A stretch of 64,000 nucleotides of DNA. Source: Winogradskyella sp. (GTDB lineage: Bacteria; Bacteroidota; Bacteroidia; Flavobacteriales; Flavobacteriaceae). Positions 55,940 through 64,000 of this stretch are shown piece after piece. The position numbers and the translations under genes were made by a program. The notes under the pieces were generated by a model. It saw only the letters and a list, made by a program, of their open reading frames with translations, was not told the DNA's origin and did no database searches. Where the stretch lies: NCBI RefSeq assembly GCF_028289625.1, contig NZ_JANQOM010000028.1, forward strand, positions 23,174 to 87,173, given 5' to 3'. Every line of letters starts with the position of its first letter. Position 1 is the stretch's first letter.

Positions 55940-57714
55940 ACAGCTTCAGCCTTTAAGAACTGAACTTCATATAAATTCTTATAATAACCGTCTTTCTTTT
56001 TAAGAAGAGATTTGTGCGTACCCATTTCAACAATTTGGCCTGCATCCATTACAATAATTTTATCAGCTTGCTGAATCGTAGCTAATCGATGCGCTATAAC
56101 TATGGAAGTCCTACCTTTAGTAATGGTATCTGTAGCCTCTTGAATTAATTGCTCTGAATACGAGTCGACAGATGATGTGGCTTCATCTAATATTAAAATA
56201 CTGGGATTAGTAACATAAGCCCTTAAAAAGGAAATTAGTTGACGTTGCCCTGAAGATAACATAACGCCACGCTCTTTAACATTATAATGATAACCGCCTG
56301 GAAGACTTGTAATAAACTGATGAATACCAATAGCTTTGGCCGCAGTGACCACATCTTCTTCTGTGATATATTCATTGTTAAGGGTTATATTATTTAAAAT
56401 AGTGTCCGCGAATAAAAATACATCCTGAAGCACGACTGCAATTTGATTGCGCAAGGAACTCAAGGTCATCTCCTTAATATCTGTACTATCAATTCGTATA
56501 TGGCCAGAATTTATTTCATAAAAACGATTCAACAAATTAATAATAGTGGATTTTCCTGCACCTGTTGCTCCAACTATAGCAACCGTCTCACCAGCTTCTA
56601 CATTAAAGGAAATACCTTTTAGCACTTCCTCATCTTTAACATAAGAAAATCTTACATTATCAAACTCAATATGGCCTTTAAAATGATCCGCTTTAATAGT
56701 ACCTGCATCATCGATATTAGAATCCGTATCCAATACTTTAAACACACGGTCAGCAGCGACCATTCCCATTTGTAAAGTATTAAACTTATTTGCAATTTGG
56801 TAAAGCGGCCTAAAAAGCATTGGGATGAACATGGTAAATGAAATCAAATCACCTAATGTTGTACCAGGTATAGTAGATATGGCGCTAAAGCCACCAACTA
56901 AAATGACCATAGCCATGGTCAATGAGGACACAAATTCAGCCACTGGAAAGAATATAGAATTGTACCAAACCGTCTTTAACCAACCTTTTTTATGACGCTC
57001 ATTAATAGCTTTAAAATTTTTGTATTCCGTAGCTTCTCGGGTAAAGAGTTGCAAAATTTTCATACCTGTAACACGCTCTTGCACAAAGGAATTAAGATTC
57101 GAAACCTCATTGCGTACATCCTCAAAAGCACGCTTCATATACTTTTGAAATATCTTAGTTGCTATAACTATAATTGGCATTGTCGCAAAAACAATCAAAC
57201 TCAACTTTAAGTTTATGAAGGCCATAAAAATTGCGACAACAAGCATCTTTAGAATATCGCTGAAAATCATAAAAAGTCCTTGACCAAAGATATCCGCAAT
57301 ACGTTCCATATCTGTTACAGCACGTGTAATCAATACGCCAACCGAAGACTTATCAAAGTAAGTCATTTTGAATTTTAGAATATGCTTAAAAAGTTTAACC
57401 CTTATATCTTTAACTACGGATTGTCCCAGCCAACTGGCATAATAAATAAAAAGTAATTGGGTAATCACTTCCAGCAAAAGTAATCCAAGCATTATTCCTA
57501 TGTAAAGAACAAAACCATCATATTCTTTGTTTGCTATTTTTACATCAATGGCCTCCTTTAAGACATAAGGTCGTAAAGCACCGAAAATCGCAAGACTTAT
57601 TACACAAACCAGAGAAATTACAAATATGGTTTTGTAGGGTTTGATGTAGTGCAATAACCGCTTAAAAAGCGTAACATCGAATATTTTTTTCTTTTGTTCT
57701 TCTGCCATATTCAC
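55936..57714 (-). CDS. ABC transporter (exporter), fused permease and ATPase
   Basis: A 592-residue half-transporter of the MsbA/MdlB type: six TM helices (about 20-320), Walker A GATGAGKST, signature LSSGQRQLISFLR, Walker B ILILDEATSSVDS and the H-loop IAHRLA. Substrate may be lipid or drug. Confidence 0.95.
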   Translation of the reverse strand: MNMAEEQKKKIFDVTLFKRLLHYIKPYKTIFVISLVCVISLAIFGALRPYVLKEAIDVKIANKEYDGFVLYIGIMLGLLLLEVITQLLFIYYASWLGQSVVKDIRVKLFKHILKFKMTYFDKSSVGVLITRAVTDMERIADIFGQGLFMIFSDILKMLVVAIFMAFINLKLSLIVFATMPIIVIATKIFQKYMKRAFEDVRNEVSNLNSFVQERVTGMKILQLFTREATEYKNFKAINERHKKGWLKTVWYNSIFFPVAEFVSSLTMAMVILVGGFSAISTIPGTTLGDLISFTMFIPMLFRPLYQIANKFNTLQMGMVAADRVFKVLDTDSNIDDAGTIKADHFKGHIEFDNVRFSYVKDEEVLKGISFNVEAGETVAIVGATGAGKSTIINLLNRFYEINSGHIRIDSTDIKEMTLSSLRNQIAVVLQDVFLFADTILNNITLNNEYITEEDVVTAAKAIGIHQFITSLPGGYHYNVKERGVMLSSGQRQLISFLRAYVTNPSILILDEATSSVDSYSEQLIQEATDTITKGRTSIVIAHRLATIQQADKIIVMDAGQIVEMGTHKSLLKKKDGYYKNLYEVQFLKAEAV

Positions 57715-57742
57715 AATCTATCTGCTTAGCCAGATTTCTTAT

Positions 57743-58483
57743 TTAGTTTACTCCTTCAGGATAAATAATCTCTACCAAATATAAGCCATGTGCTGGTGCC
57801 GAAAAACCAGCCTTACTTCTATCCTTTGAAGCTATAATCCCGTGCAAATCATTTGGTTTTAGTTTTCCTAATCCAATGTTAACCATGGTGCCAACAATTG
57901 CCCTAACCATGTTTCTTAAAAAACGATTGGCCGTAATGGTAAACATTAATCTGTTATCTTCTTTAGTCCAATACGCCTCTTTTATATCACAATAATACGT
58001 CTTTACATCTGTATTACTCTTTGAAAAGCATTGAAAATCGTTATACTTTAATAAAATGTCACAGGCGCTGTTCATTGCTTTAACGTCTAAAGGCATCATA
58101 ACTAGATACGCATAATCATAGTCAAACACATTTTTAGAAGTTGATATCTTATAATGGTATGTTCTACTTATAGCATCAAATCTTGCATGTGCTTCTGGAC
58201 TAACCTCAAAAATAGAATGGACTGCTATATCCTTTGGTAAAAAAGAATTAAGCTTGTAAACCAAATTTTCTGAATTAAAATCAACTTCAAAATCAAAATG
58301 AGCAAACATCTGATAAGCATGTACTTCAGTATCCGTTCTACCCGCACCAACAATAGCAATATTACTCTTTAAAATAGTACTTAATGCTTTTTCTAAAACT
58401 TCTTGAACAGAAATAGCATTAGGCTGGTTTTGCCAACCGTGATAGGCTTTACCATTGTATGATAACTCTAAAAAATATCTCAA
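57743..58483 (-). CDS. truA: tRNA pseudouridine synthase A
   Basis: A 246-residue TruA modifying U38-40. The catalytic Asp is in GAGRTDTEVHAYQM. LELSYNGKAYHGWQNQPNAI starts the protein, and TANRFLRNMVRAIVGTMVNI is the conserved C-terminal segment. Confidence 0.97.
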   Translation of the reverse strand: MRYFLELSYNGKAYHGWQNQPNAISVQEVLEKALSTILKSNIAIVGAGRTDTEVHAYQMFAHFDFEVDFNSENLVYKLNSFLPKDIAVHSIFEVSPEAHARFDAISRTYHYKISTSKNVFDYDYAYLVMMPLDVKAMNSACDILLKYNDFQCFSKSNTDVKTYYCDIKEAYWTKEDNRLMFTITANRFLRNMVRAIVGTMVNIGLGKLKPNDLHGIIASKDRSKAGFSAPAHGLYLVEIIYPEGVN

Positions 58484-58557
58484 AAGATTGGCTATTTTTG
58501 TCTTTCAAAGACACAAAGATACACAGAATCGCTAGTTAAAATCACAATATTATCTTA

Positions 58558-59049
58558 ATGCAAAAAATACTTCTTTTATCTGATACTCACGGTTATATGG
58601 ATGATACTATCCTTAAATATGTTAGACAAGCTGACGAAGTATGGCATGCTGGTGATATTGGCGATTTAAAAGTAACCGACAATATTAAAAAGCATAAACC
58701 CTTAAAAGCGGTTTATGGTAACATTGATGACACAAAAATTAGAAGCGAATTTCCACTTCACAACAGGTTTATGTGCGAAGGTGTTGATGTCTGGATCACA
58801 CATATTGGTGGTTATCCGCCTAAGTATAATAACAGTATAAGGGAAGCACTAAACGGTAACCCACCAGATTTATTCATATGTGGACATTCTCATATTCTAA
58901 AGGTGATGCCAGATAAAAAATTAAACCTGTTGCATATGAACCCTGGCGCTATTGGCAAGCACGGTTTCCACAAAAAAAGAACTATGCTACGATTTAAAGT
59001 TGATGGCAATGCTATAAAGGATTTAGAAATTATAGAATTCCAAAGGTGA
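58558..59049 (+). CDS. metallophosphoesterase (YfcE/MJ0936 family)
   Basis: A 163-residue phosphodiesterase with the motifs LLSDTHGYMDD, HAGDIGD, VYGNIDD and ICGHSHI. It acts on phosphodiester substrates; the real one is unknown. It is divergent from truA. Confidence 0.93.
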   Translation: MQKILLLSDTHGYMDDTILKYVRQADEVWHAGDIGDLKVTDNIKKHKPLKAVYGNIDDTKIRSEFPLHNRFMCEGVDVWITHIGGYPPKYNNSIREALNGNPPDLFICGHSHILKVMPDKKLNLLHMNPGAIGKHGFHKKRTMLRFKVDGNAIKDLEIIEFQR

Positions 59050-59056
59050 TAAAATG

Positions 59057-59086
59057 AAAAACCCAGACGGCAGCGTCTGGGTTTTT
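59057..59086. terminator. terminator after the phosphoesterase gene
   Basis: AAAAACCCAGACG/CGTCTGGGTTTTT, a 13-bp stem with a 4-base loop, in front of convergent DUF4293. Confidence 0.9.
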
Positions 59087-59113
59087 CGCACTAATACTAC
59101 TAAGATTTTAGGT

Positions 59114-59524
59114 TCATCGTAATCGATCTACAGATTTTACAAGATCTTCATCCTTCTTAATAGCCTTGTTAGCCAAGACTAAACACACAATAGAAAAAAT
59201 AGGAAGAAGCATCCCAATACCTTTCTCAGAAACATTGGTTTCTCCAGATAAATTTAGAGATTGATACACAAAGAATCCTAGTAAAATAAAGTTTAATATG
59301 ATATTGAGTCGTCCCATAACGAATTGGGACTTTCTATTTTTAAAACTAAAAATTGAAATCAATGACAACACAGCCGACCCTAAAAACAGTCCTAAGTACG
59401 CATAGTTTTCTGGTGCAAATACTTTAACTCCCTCATTATTTGTCCAAAGATCAAACACAAATATCAATCCAGCAGAAATTCCTGCTGCTAGAAATAAATA
59501 GAGTGTCTGTATACGTTGAATCAT
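59114..59524 (-). CDS. DUF4293 family membrane protein
   Basis: A 136-residue protein with four TM segments (TLYLFLAAGISAGLIFVFDL, YLGLFLGSAVLSLISIFSF, LNIILNFILLGFFVYQSLNL). It is the usual divergent neighbour of rho in flavobacteria. Function unknown. Confidence 0.87.
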   Translation of the reverse strand: MIQRIQTLYLFLAAGISAGLIFVFDLWTNNEGVKVFAPENYAYLGLFLGSAVLSLISIFSFKNRKSQFVMGRLNIILNFILLGFFVYQSLNLSGETNVSEKGIGMLLPIFSIVCLVLANKAIKKDEDLVKSVDRLR

Positions 59525-59571
59525 GTCTTCAATTAAAATTGCTTGGCAAAATTAGGAGTTTATTTTTTAAA

Positions 59572-59650
59572 AAGATAGAAATTGTTTTAAAATAAAGTTG
59601 TATAATTGCATTAGAAAGAAGTAATCTTCAGAGTTGCATCATTCTATCTT
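59572..59650 (+). promoter_or_regulatory. possible structured rho leader
   Basis: AAGATAGAA (59572-59580) and TTCTATCTT (59642-59650) can close a stem upstream of rho. Rho is often autoregulated through its leader, but the role here is only suggested. Confidence 0.3.
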
Positions 59651-59739
59651 CCAAATTAATTTCACTTTTTTTCTTTTTATTTCATTTAGAAAATCTTGAA
59701 TTAATAATATCAAATTGTAATACATTATACTACATACGA

Positions 59740-61371
59740 ATGTTTGAAATTTCACAGTTAAAAGCCAAGAAGCTACCTGAATTGCAAGATATCGCCAAAC
59801 AACTAAGCGTGCCTAAATATCGTAGTCTAAAAAAACTAGACTTGGTGTATCAAATCTTAGATTATCAAGCTGCTAACCCGGGAGCTCTAAAAGCTAAAGT
59901 TGAAACTGAGGCTAAACCTCAAAACACTAATCAGAAAAAGCCTCAACAGAAACGGACCAGAGTACAAAGACCAACTCAAGAAAACAAGGATCAAAAATCC
60001 TTGGATTTTTCTGACAAAAAGGAGGATTCTAATACAAAAGAACGCCAATCTAATAACGAAAGACAACATCAGAAACGTCAAGAGCAAAGTAAGTCTAACG
60101 AAAATTCTGACGATAATAAACGTCCTAACAATAACCAGAATAACGATAATAGGCAAAATCGCAATAAAGACAATAATAATAGAAACACTAATAACAACTC
60201 AAAGAACAATGGTAATAAGGATAATAGAAATCGTTACCGCGAACCAGATTTTGAGTTTGATGCCATTATTGAAAGTGAAGGTGTCTTAGACATAATGCAA
60301 GATGGTTATGGTTTTTTAAGATCCTCAGATTATAACTACTTAACCTCGCCAGATGATATCTATGTTTCACAATCTCAAATAAGACTCTTTGGACTTAAGA
60401 AAGGTGACACTGTTCTTGGTCATGTAAGGCCTCCAAAAGAAGGAGAAAAGTACTTCCCCTTAATAAAAGTGAGTAAGATTAATGGACAAGATCCAAACGT
60501 GGTTAGAGATCGCGTAGCTTTTGAGCACTTAACCCCACTTTTCCCTAAAGAAAAATTCAATATTGCTGAAAGACAAAGTACCATTTCCACAAGAATTATG
60601 GATTTGTTTTCACCTATAGGTAAAGGACAGCGTGGTATGATTGTATCACAACCAAAAACTGGTAAAACTATGTTGCTTAAGGATGTTGCGAATGCTATAG
60701 CCGCTAATCATCCTGAGGTTTATCAAATGATATTATTGATTGATGAGCGACCAGAAGAAGTTACGGATATGCAACGCAATGTACGAGGTGAAGTTATTGC
60801 ATCAACATTCGATAAAGAAGCCCACGAACATGTGAAAATTGCGGACATTGTTCTCGAAAAGGCAAAACGTCTTGTAGAATGTGGCCATGATGTTGTAATT
60901 CTTTTAGATTCTATAACGCGTCTCGCAAGAGCTTATAATACGGTACAACCTGCTTCAGGAAAAATATTAAGTGGTGGTGTGGATGCCAATGCACTGCACA
61001 GACCAAAGCGTTTCTTTGGTGCAGCACGGAATATTGAAAACGGTGGTTCCCTTACCATCATAGCCACAGCACTGACTGAAACAGGATCAAAAATGGACGA
61101 AGTCATCTTCGAAGAGTTCAAAGGAACTGGTAATATGGAACTTCAACTGGATAGAAGAATTTCTAATCGTAGAATATTCCCAGCTATAGACCTTGTATCT
61201 TCTAGTACCCGTCGTGATGACTTATTGTTAGACGACAATACTATCCAACGTATGTGGATTATGAGAAAATATCTAGCGGATATGAACCCTATAGAAGCTA
61301 TGGAATTTGTTAATGACCGCTTTAAACAAACCAGAAACAATGAAGAATTCTTAATCTCTATGAACGGGTAA
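59740..61371 (+). CDS. rho: transcription termination factor Rho with N/Q-rich insertion
   Basis: A 543-residue Rho. The N-terminal Rho_N domain ([20 protein letters not shown]) is followed by a low-complexity N/Q/K/R-rich region (about 60-165, [13 protein letters not shown]). Next is the RNA-binding CSD ([15 protein letters not shown]). The ATPase has Walker [16 protein letters not shown], and the Q/R-loops ([10 protein letters not shown]) follow. Insertions of this type occur in Bacteroidota Rho and may phase-separate or bind RNA. It is monocistronic. Confidence 0.97.
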   Translation: MFEISQLKAKKLPELQDIAKQLSVPKYRSLKKLDLVYQILDYQAANPGALKAKVETEAKPQNTNQKKPQQKRTRVQRPTQENKDQKSLDFSDKKEDSNTKERQSNNERQHQKRQEQSKSNENSDDNKRPNNNQNNDNRQNRNKDNNNRNTNNNSKNNGNKDNRNRYREPDFEFDAIIESEGVLDIMQDGYGFLRSSDYNYLTSPDDIYVSQSQIRLFGLKKGDTVLGHVRPPKEGEKYFPLIKVSKINGQDPNVVRDRVAFEHLTPLFPKEKFNIAERQSTISTRIMDLFSPIGKGQRGMIVSQPKTGKTMLLKDVANAIAANHPEVYQMILLIDERPEEVTDMQRNVRGEVIASTFDKEAHEHVKIADIVLEKAKRLVECGHDVVILLDSITRLARAYNTVQPASGKILSGGVDANALHRPKRFFGAARNIENGGSLTIIATALTETGSKMDEVIFEEFKGTGNMELQLDRRISNRRIFPAIDLVSSSTRRDDLLLDDNTIQRMWIMRKYLADMNPIEAMEFVNDRFKQTRNNEEFLISMNG

Positions 61372-61398
61372 AGGTTGTTTCCTATTTATATAAAAATA

Positions 61399-61428
61399 AA
61401 ACCACGAGCTAATGTTCGTGGTTTTTTT
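61399..61428 (+). terminator. rho terminator
   Basis: AAACCACGA/TCGTGGTTT, a 9-bp stem with an 8-base loop and a T-run. Confidence 0.85.
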
Positions 61429-61462
61429 ATTATTATTTTATGTATATATACGTATAATGAAA

Positions 61463-61488
61463 AAAGTCTTCCAAATATGGAAGACTTT
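61463..61488 (-). terminator. rpsT terminator
   Basis: AAAGTCTTCC/GGAAGACTTT, a 10-bp stem, 27 bp beyond the rpsT stop codon. Confidence 0.85.
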
Positions 61489-61514
61489 ATAATATATCCT
61501 AGTAAGTTCTGCAA

Positions 61515-61766
61515 TTATAATGCAGCAACGTGTTTAGTTAATTGAGACTTTAAGTTACCGGCTTTGTTTGAATGGATAACATTCTTCTTAGCTAACTTAT
61601 CTATCATACTAATTACAGAAGGTAACATTTTTTGCGCTTCTTTTGCATCAGTTAACTCACGTAACTTTTTAATAGCGTTACGAGTAGTTTTGTGCTGATA
61701 TCTATTAAGCACTCTCTTTTTTTCGCTACTTCTAATTCTTTTTAAAGCTGACTTATGATTTGCCAT
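61515..61766 (-). CDS. rpsT: ribosomal protein S20
   Basis: An 83-residue bS20 (MANHKSALKRIRSSEKKRVL) that binds the 5' domain of 16S rRNA. Basic, helical, of normal length. tRNA-Glu lies upstream on the same strand. Confidence 0.97.
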   Translation of the reverse strand: MANHKSALKRIRSSEKKRVLNRYQHKTTRNAIKKLRELTDAKEAQKMLPSVISMIDKLAKKNVIHSNKAGNLKSQLTKHVAAL

Positions 61767-61790
61767 TTTATTTTTTCTTATTAAAAATTG

Positions 61791-61862
61791 TAGCCCGTAG
61801 GGGAATCGAACCCCTCTTACCAGGATGAAAACCTGGCGTCCTAGCCGATAGACGAACGGGCC
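61791..61862 (-). tRNA. tRNA-Glu (anticodon TTC)
   Basis: A 72-nt cloverleaf: acceptor GGCCCGT/ACGGGCT, anticodon loop TTTTCAT (TTC), T arm GGGGTTCGATTCCCC. No encoded CCA. It is 24 bp upstream of rpsT. Confidence 0.97.
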
Positions 61863-61971
61863 ATTTGGTTATTTACATTATTAAATGAACCTACAATGTT
61901 TCTATTGCGGATGCAAAAATACAACTATTTTTAAATGTTGCAACTACTAATATATATTTTTTGAATTTTTT

Positions 61972-63450
61972 TCAATATGCCTTTGCAAACAACACCCGTT
62001 GACTCGATGGATTACCACTATAAACACACTTCCCTTCTTCTTTTTTATTGTCAATAGGAATACACCTAATGGTTGCCTTAGTAAGTTCCTTTATCTTCTG
62101 TTCTGTTTCTGCAGTACCATCCCAATGTGCAAAAATGAATCCGGTTTTAGTTTCAAGTACATTTTTAAATTCCTCAAAATCATCAACCTCAGTTATGTGA
62201 GAATTCCTAAATGTCAAAGCTTTTTGATACAGGCTTTCCTGAATCTCTTCAAGCAAGTCCTCCACCACGACATTAATTCGGTCTAGTATAACCGTTTCTT
62301 TAGTCATTGTATCTCTTCTTGCTAATTCAACAGTATTATCCTCTAAATCCTTTGGACCTATAGCAATTCGCAGTGGTACACCTTGAAGTTCATGTTGGGC
62401 AAATTTTGCTCCTGGTCTAAGGGTATCTCTATGATCGAACTTAACAGAAATATTACGTTCTTTCAAATCACCAATTATTTCATCAGCCACCTTTTTAACG
62501 GCTCCAAATTGTTCTTCATTTTTATATATGGGAACAATAACAACCTGATATGGTGCTAAATTAGGTGGCAAGACCAAGCCCTTATCATCACTATGCGTCA
62601 TAATCAGCGCACCCATTAGTCTTGTTGAAACTCCCCACGAAGTCGCCCACACATAATCCAATTTACCTTCCTTATTCGTAAACTTGACATCAAAAGCCTT
62701 GGCAAAATTTTGACCTAAGAAATGAGAAGTCCCTGCCTGTAAGGCTTTACCATCTTGCATTAAAGCTTCTATGCACATAGTCTCCTCGGCACCAGCAAAA
62801 CGCTCACTTTCAGTTTTTAGACCTTGAATGACAGGTATGGCCATAAAATTCTCAACAAACTCTGCATAGACGTTATTAATCAATTTTGTTTCTTCCCAAG
62901 CTTCATCTTTAGTGGCGTGAGCAGTATGACCTTCTTGCCACAGAAATTCTGCTGTGCGAAGAAATAGTCGGGTTCGCATTTCCCAACGCACAACATTAGC
63001 CCATTGATTTACTAAAATTGGTAAATCCCTATAACTTTGTATCCAACCTTTATAGGTATTCCAGATAATGGCTTCGCTTGTTGGTCTTACGACCAATTCC
63101 TCTTCTAATTTTGCTTCGGGATCTACCCTAAGTTTCCCTTCTTTATCTGGATCTGATTGTAATCTATAATGAGTAACCACAGCACATTCTTTAGCAAATC
63201 CTTCAGCATTCTTCTCTTCGGCTTCAAATAAGCTTTTTGGCACAAATAATGGGAAATAAGCATTTTGATGACCAGTTTCTTTAAACATTCTGTCTAATTC
63301 AGCTTGCATTTTCTCCCAAATGGCATATCCATATGGCTTAATGACCATGCAACCTCTCACAGCAGAATTCTCCGCCAAATCAGCTTTTACAACCAATTCG
63401 TTATACCATTTTGAATAATCTTCAGCTCTACTAGTAAGATTTTTACTCAT
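61972..63450 (-). CDS. proS: prolyl-tRNA synthetase (eukaryote/archaeal-like)
   Basis: A 492-residue class II ProRS of the short, editing-domain-free type. Motif 2 is [20 protein letters not shown]; the class II motif-3-like [20 protein letters not shown] follows; the anticodon domain begins about residue 300 ([20 protein letters not shown]). Its promoter on the minus strand has TTG-N20-TAGTTTTG. Confidence 0.97.
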   Translation of the reverse strand: MSKNLTSRAEDYSKWYNELVVKADLAENSAVRGCMVIKPYGYAIWEKMQAELDRMFKETGHQNAYFPLFVPKSLFEAEEKNAEGFAKECAVVTHYRLQSDPDKEGKLRVDPEAKLEEELVVRPTSEAIIWNTYKGWIQSYRDLPILVNQWANVVRWEMRTRLFLRTAEFLWQEGHTAHATKDEAWEETKLINNVYAEFVENFMAIPVIQGLKTESERFAGAEETMCIEALMQDGKALQAGTSHFLGQNFAKAFDVKFTNKEGKLDYVWATSWGVSTRLMGALIMTHSDDKGLVLPPNLAPYQVVIVPIYKNEEQFGAVKKVADEIIGDLKERNISVKFDHRDTLRPGAKFAQHELQGVPLRIAIGPKDLEDNTVELARRDTMTKETVILDRINVVVEDLLEEIQESLYQKALTFRNSHITEVDDFEEFKNVLETKTGFIFAHWDGTAETEQKIKELTKATIRCIPIDNKKEEGKCVYSGNPSSQRVLFAKAY

Positions 63451-63504
63451 TTTTAGCGTTTTGGCACAAATGTTGTGACTTTGTTAAATAAAAAAATAGT
63501 TCAG

Positions 63505-63535
63505 CAAAACTAACTATTTTTGCTATGTTCAACAA
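63505..63535 (-). promoter_or_regulatory. proS promoter
   Basis: On the minus strand TTG (CAA at 63533-63535), 20 bases, then TAGTTTTG (CAAAACTA at 63505-63512), an exact -7 box. The plus-strand -7 box TATTTTTG (63515-63522) of the next gene overlaps this region, so the promoters interleave. Confidence 0.65.
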
Positions 63536-63550
63536 TAAAATATAATAGAT

Positions 63551-64000
63551 ATGCAATTTAAAACCATTATACCCAAAAAATTGCCATTTTTTGTTGTACT
63601 AGGTCTTACGACCTTGTTGACTTCATGTGGTTCATTTCAATATGTAGGATACGATAATGATGGTATTTACTCGTCAGATAATGAAGGGGAAGAAGTTGTT
63701 GTTGAACAACCTGCTGTAACTACATCAACGAGTGATTCTAACTATTATAAAAATTATTTTGCTGAAAATTCAGCTCAAGTTGATGCCATAAAGGAAGAAA
63801 GTGAAATTTTTACTGATGTCGATTCTTATGAAGGCAATTATTTAGAAAAAGCACAAGACACCCTAGAGCAAAGAAGTCCATATGGTGGTTGGGGTCAAGC
63901 TAATGATAATGTTACCATTAATATTATAGATAACGGCTGGGGCTGGGGCTGGAACGATCCTTGGCTATGGGGCGCTGGCTGGGGCTGGAATAACTGGGGT
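63551..64000 (+). CDS. Gly/Trp-rich lipoprotein (3' end outside window)
   Basis: A lipoprotein starting MQFKTIIPKKLPFFVVLGLT with the lipobox LLTSCGS. An acidic linker leads to a Gly/Trp-rich segment (NGWGWGWNDPWLWGAGWGWN) that is cut by the window end. I recall similar flavobacterial proteins sometimes labelled vitellogenin II-like, a name with no functional meaning. The frame is open to base 64000. Confidence 0.75.
   Translation, partial: MQFKTIIPKKLPFFVVLGLTTLLTSCGSFQYVGYDNDGIYSSDNEGEEVVVEQPAVTTSTSDSNYYKNYFAENSAQVDAIKEESEIFTDVDSYEGNYLEKAQDTLEQRSPYGGWGQANDNVTINIIDNGWGWGWNDPWLWGAGWGWNNWG

Overview
The window is AT-rich DNA from a bacterium of the phylum Bacteroidota, most likely a marine member of the family Flavobacteriaceae. 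This rests on Bacteroidota-type -7 promoter elements (TAnnTTTG), weak or absent Shine-Dalgarno sequences, lipoboxes and a T9SS-type C-terminal sorting domain. It also rests on families typical of that group (glutamine synthetase III, BT_3928/DoxX, DUF1599, DUF4197, DUF3667, a Rho factor with an N/Q-rich insertion) and on short palindromic repeats with TCGA-centred arms. No sequence search was possible, so the genus is not assigned.

Region 1 (1-12.3 kb) starts with a DJ-1/PfpI gene cut by the window edge, an Lrp/AsnC regulator and a SigZ-type sigma factor. Upstream of the sigma factor is a 34-residue gene for a peptide with 11 cysteines. Next is a complete type II-C CRISPR-Cas locus. It has an array of 43 repeats (46-bp repeat, about 30-bp spacers, period 76), then cas2, cas1 and a 1399-residue cas9 on the minus strand. 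Between cas9 and the next gene are two tracrRNA-like genes on the plus strand. The first has the anti-repeat that matches the array. The second keeps the nexus (32 of 35 bases) and a strong terminator, but its anti-repeat is replaced by a self-pairing hairpin, and it has its own promoter and a structured 5' domain. It looks like a naturally single-guide-like RNA and is the most interesting object here.

Region 2 (12.3-31 kb) is mostly core metabolism: fused isobutyryl-CoA mutase, formyl-THF deformylase, pyrF, prfA, purM, and divergent glutamine synthetases III and II. A four-helix-bundle (S23-type) gene sits between prfA and pyrF inside a 16-bp inverted repeat.

Region 3 (31-46.3 kb) holds a BlaI/BlaR1-like pair, a secreted endonuclease I and two universal stress proteins. 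It also has two pyridoxamine-oxidase-like paralogues, a GNAT/YoaP operon, tRNA-Arg, a Crp/Fnr regulator and a sulfur/persulfide operon (two YeeE halves, TauE, MBL-rhodanese, HMA). Five transcription units in this region share an operator of the form TGATWAWWRTCA, centred 28.5-29.5 bp upstream of the -7 element. This indicates one Crp/Fnr-type class-II-activated regulon.

Region 4 (46.3-64 kb) is housekeeping: clpS-prmA-tpiA, a peptide-type ABC permease without a canonical start codon, BT_3928, DUF1599, folP, cdaA, tandem DUF3667 genes, an ABC exporter, truA, a phosphodiesterase, rho, rpsT, tRNA-Glu, proS and the start of a Gly/Trp-rich lipoprotein cut by the right edge. No transposase, integrase or phage gene was seen.
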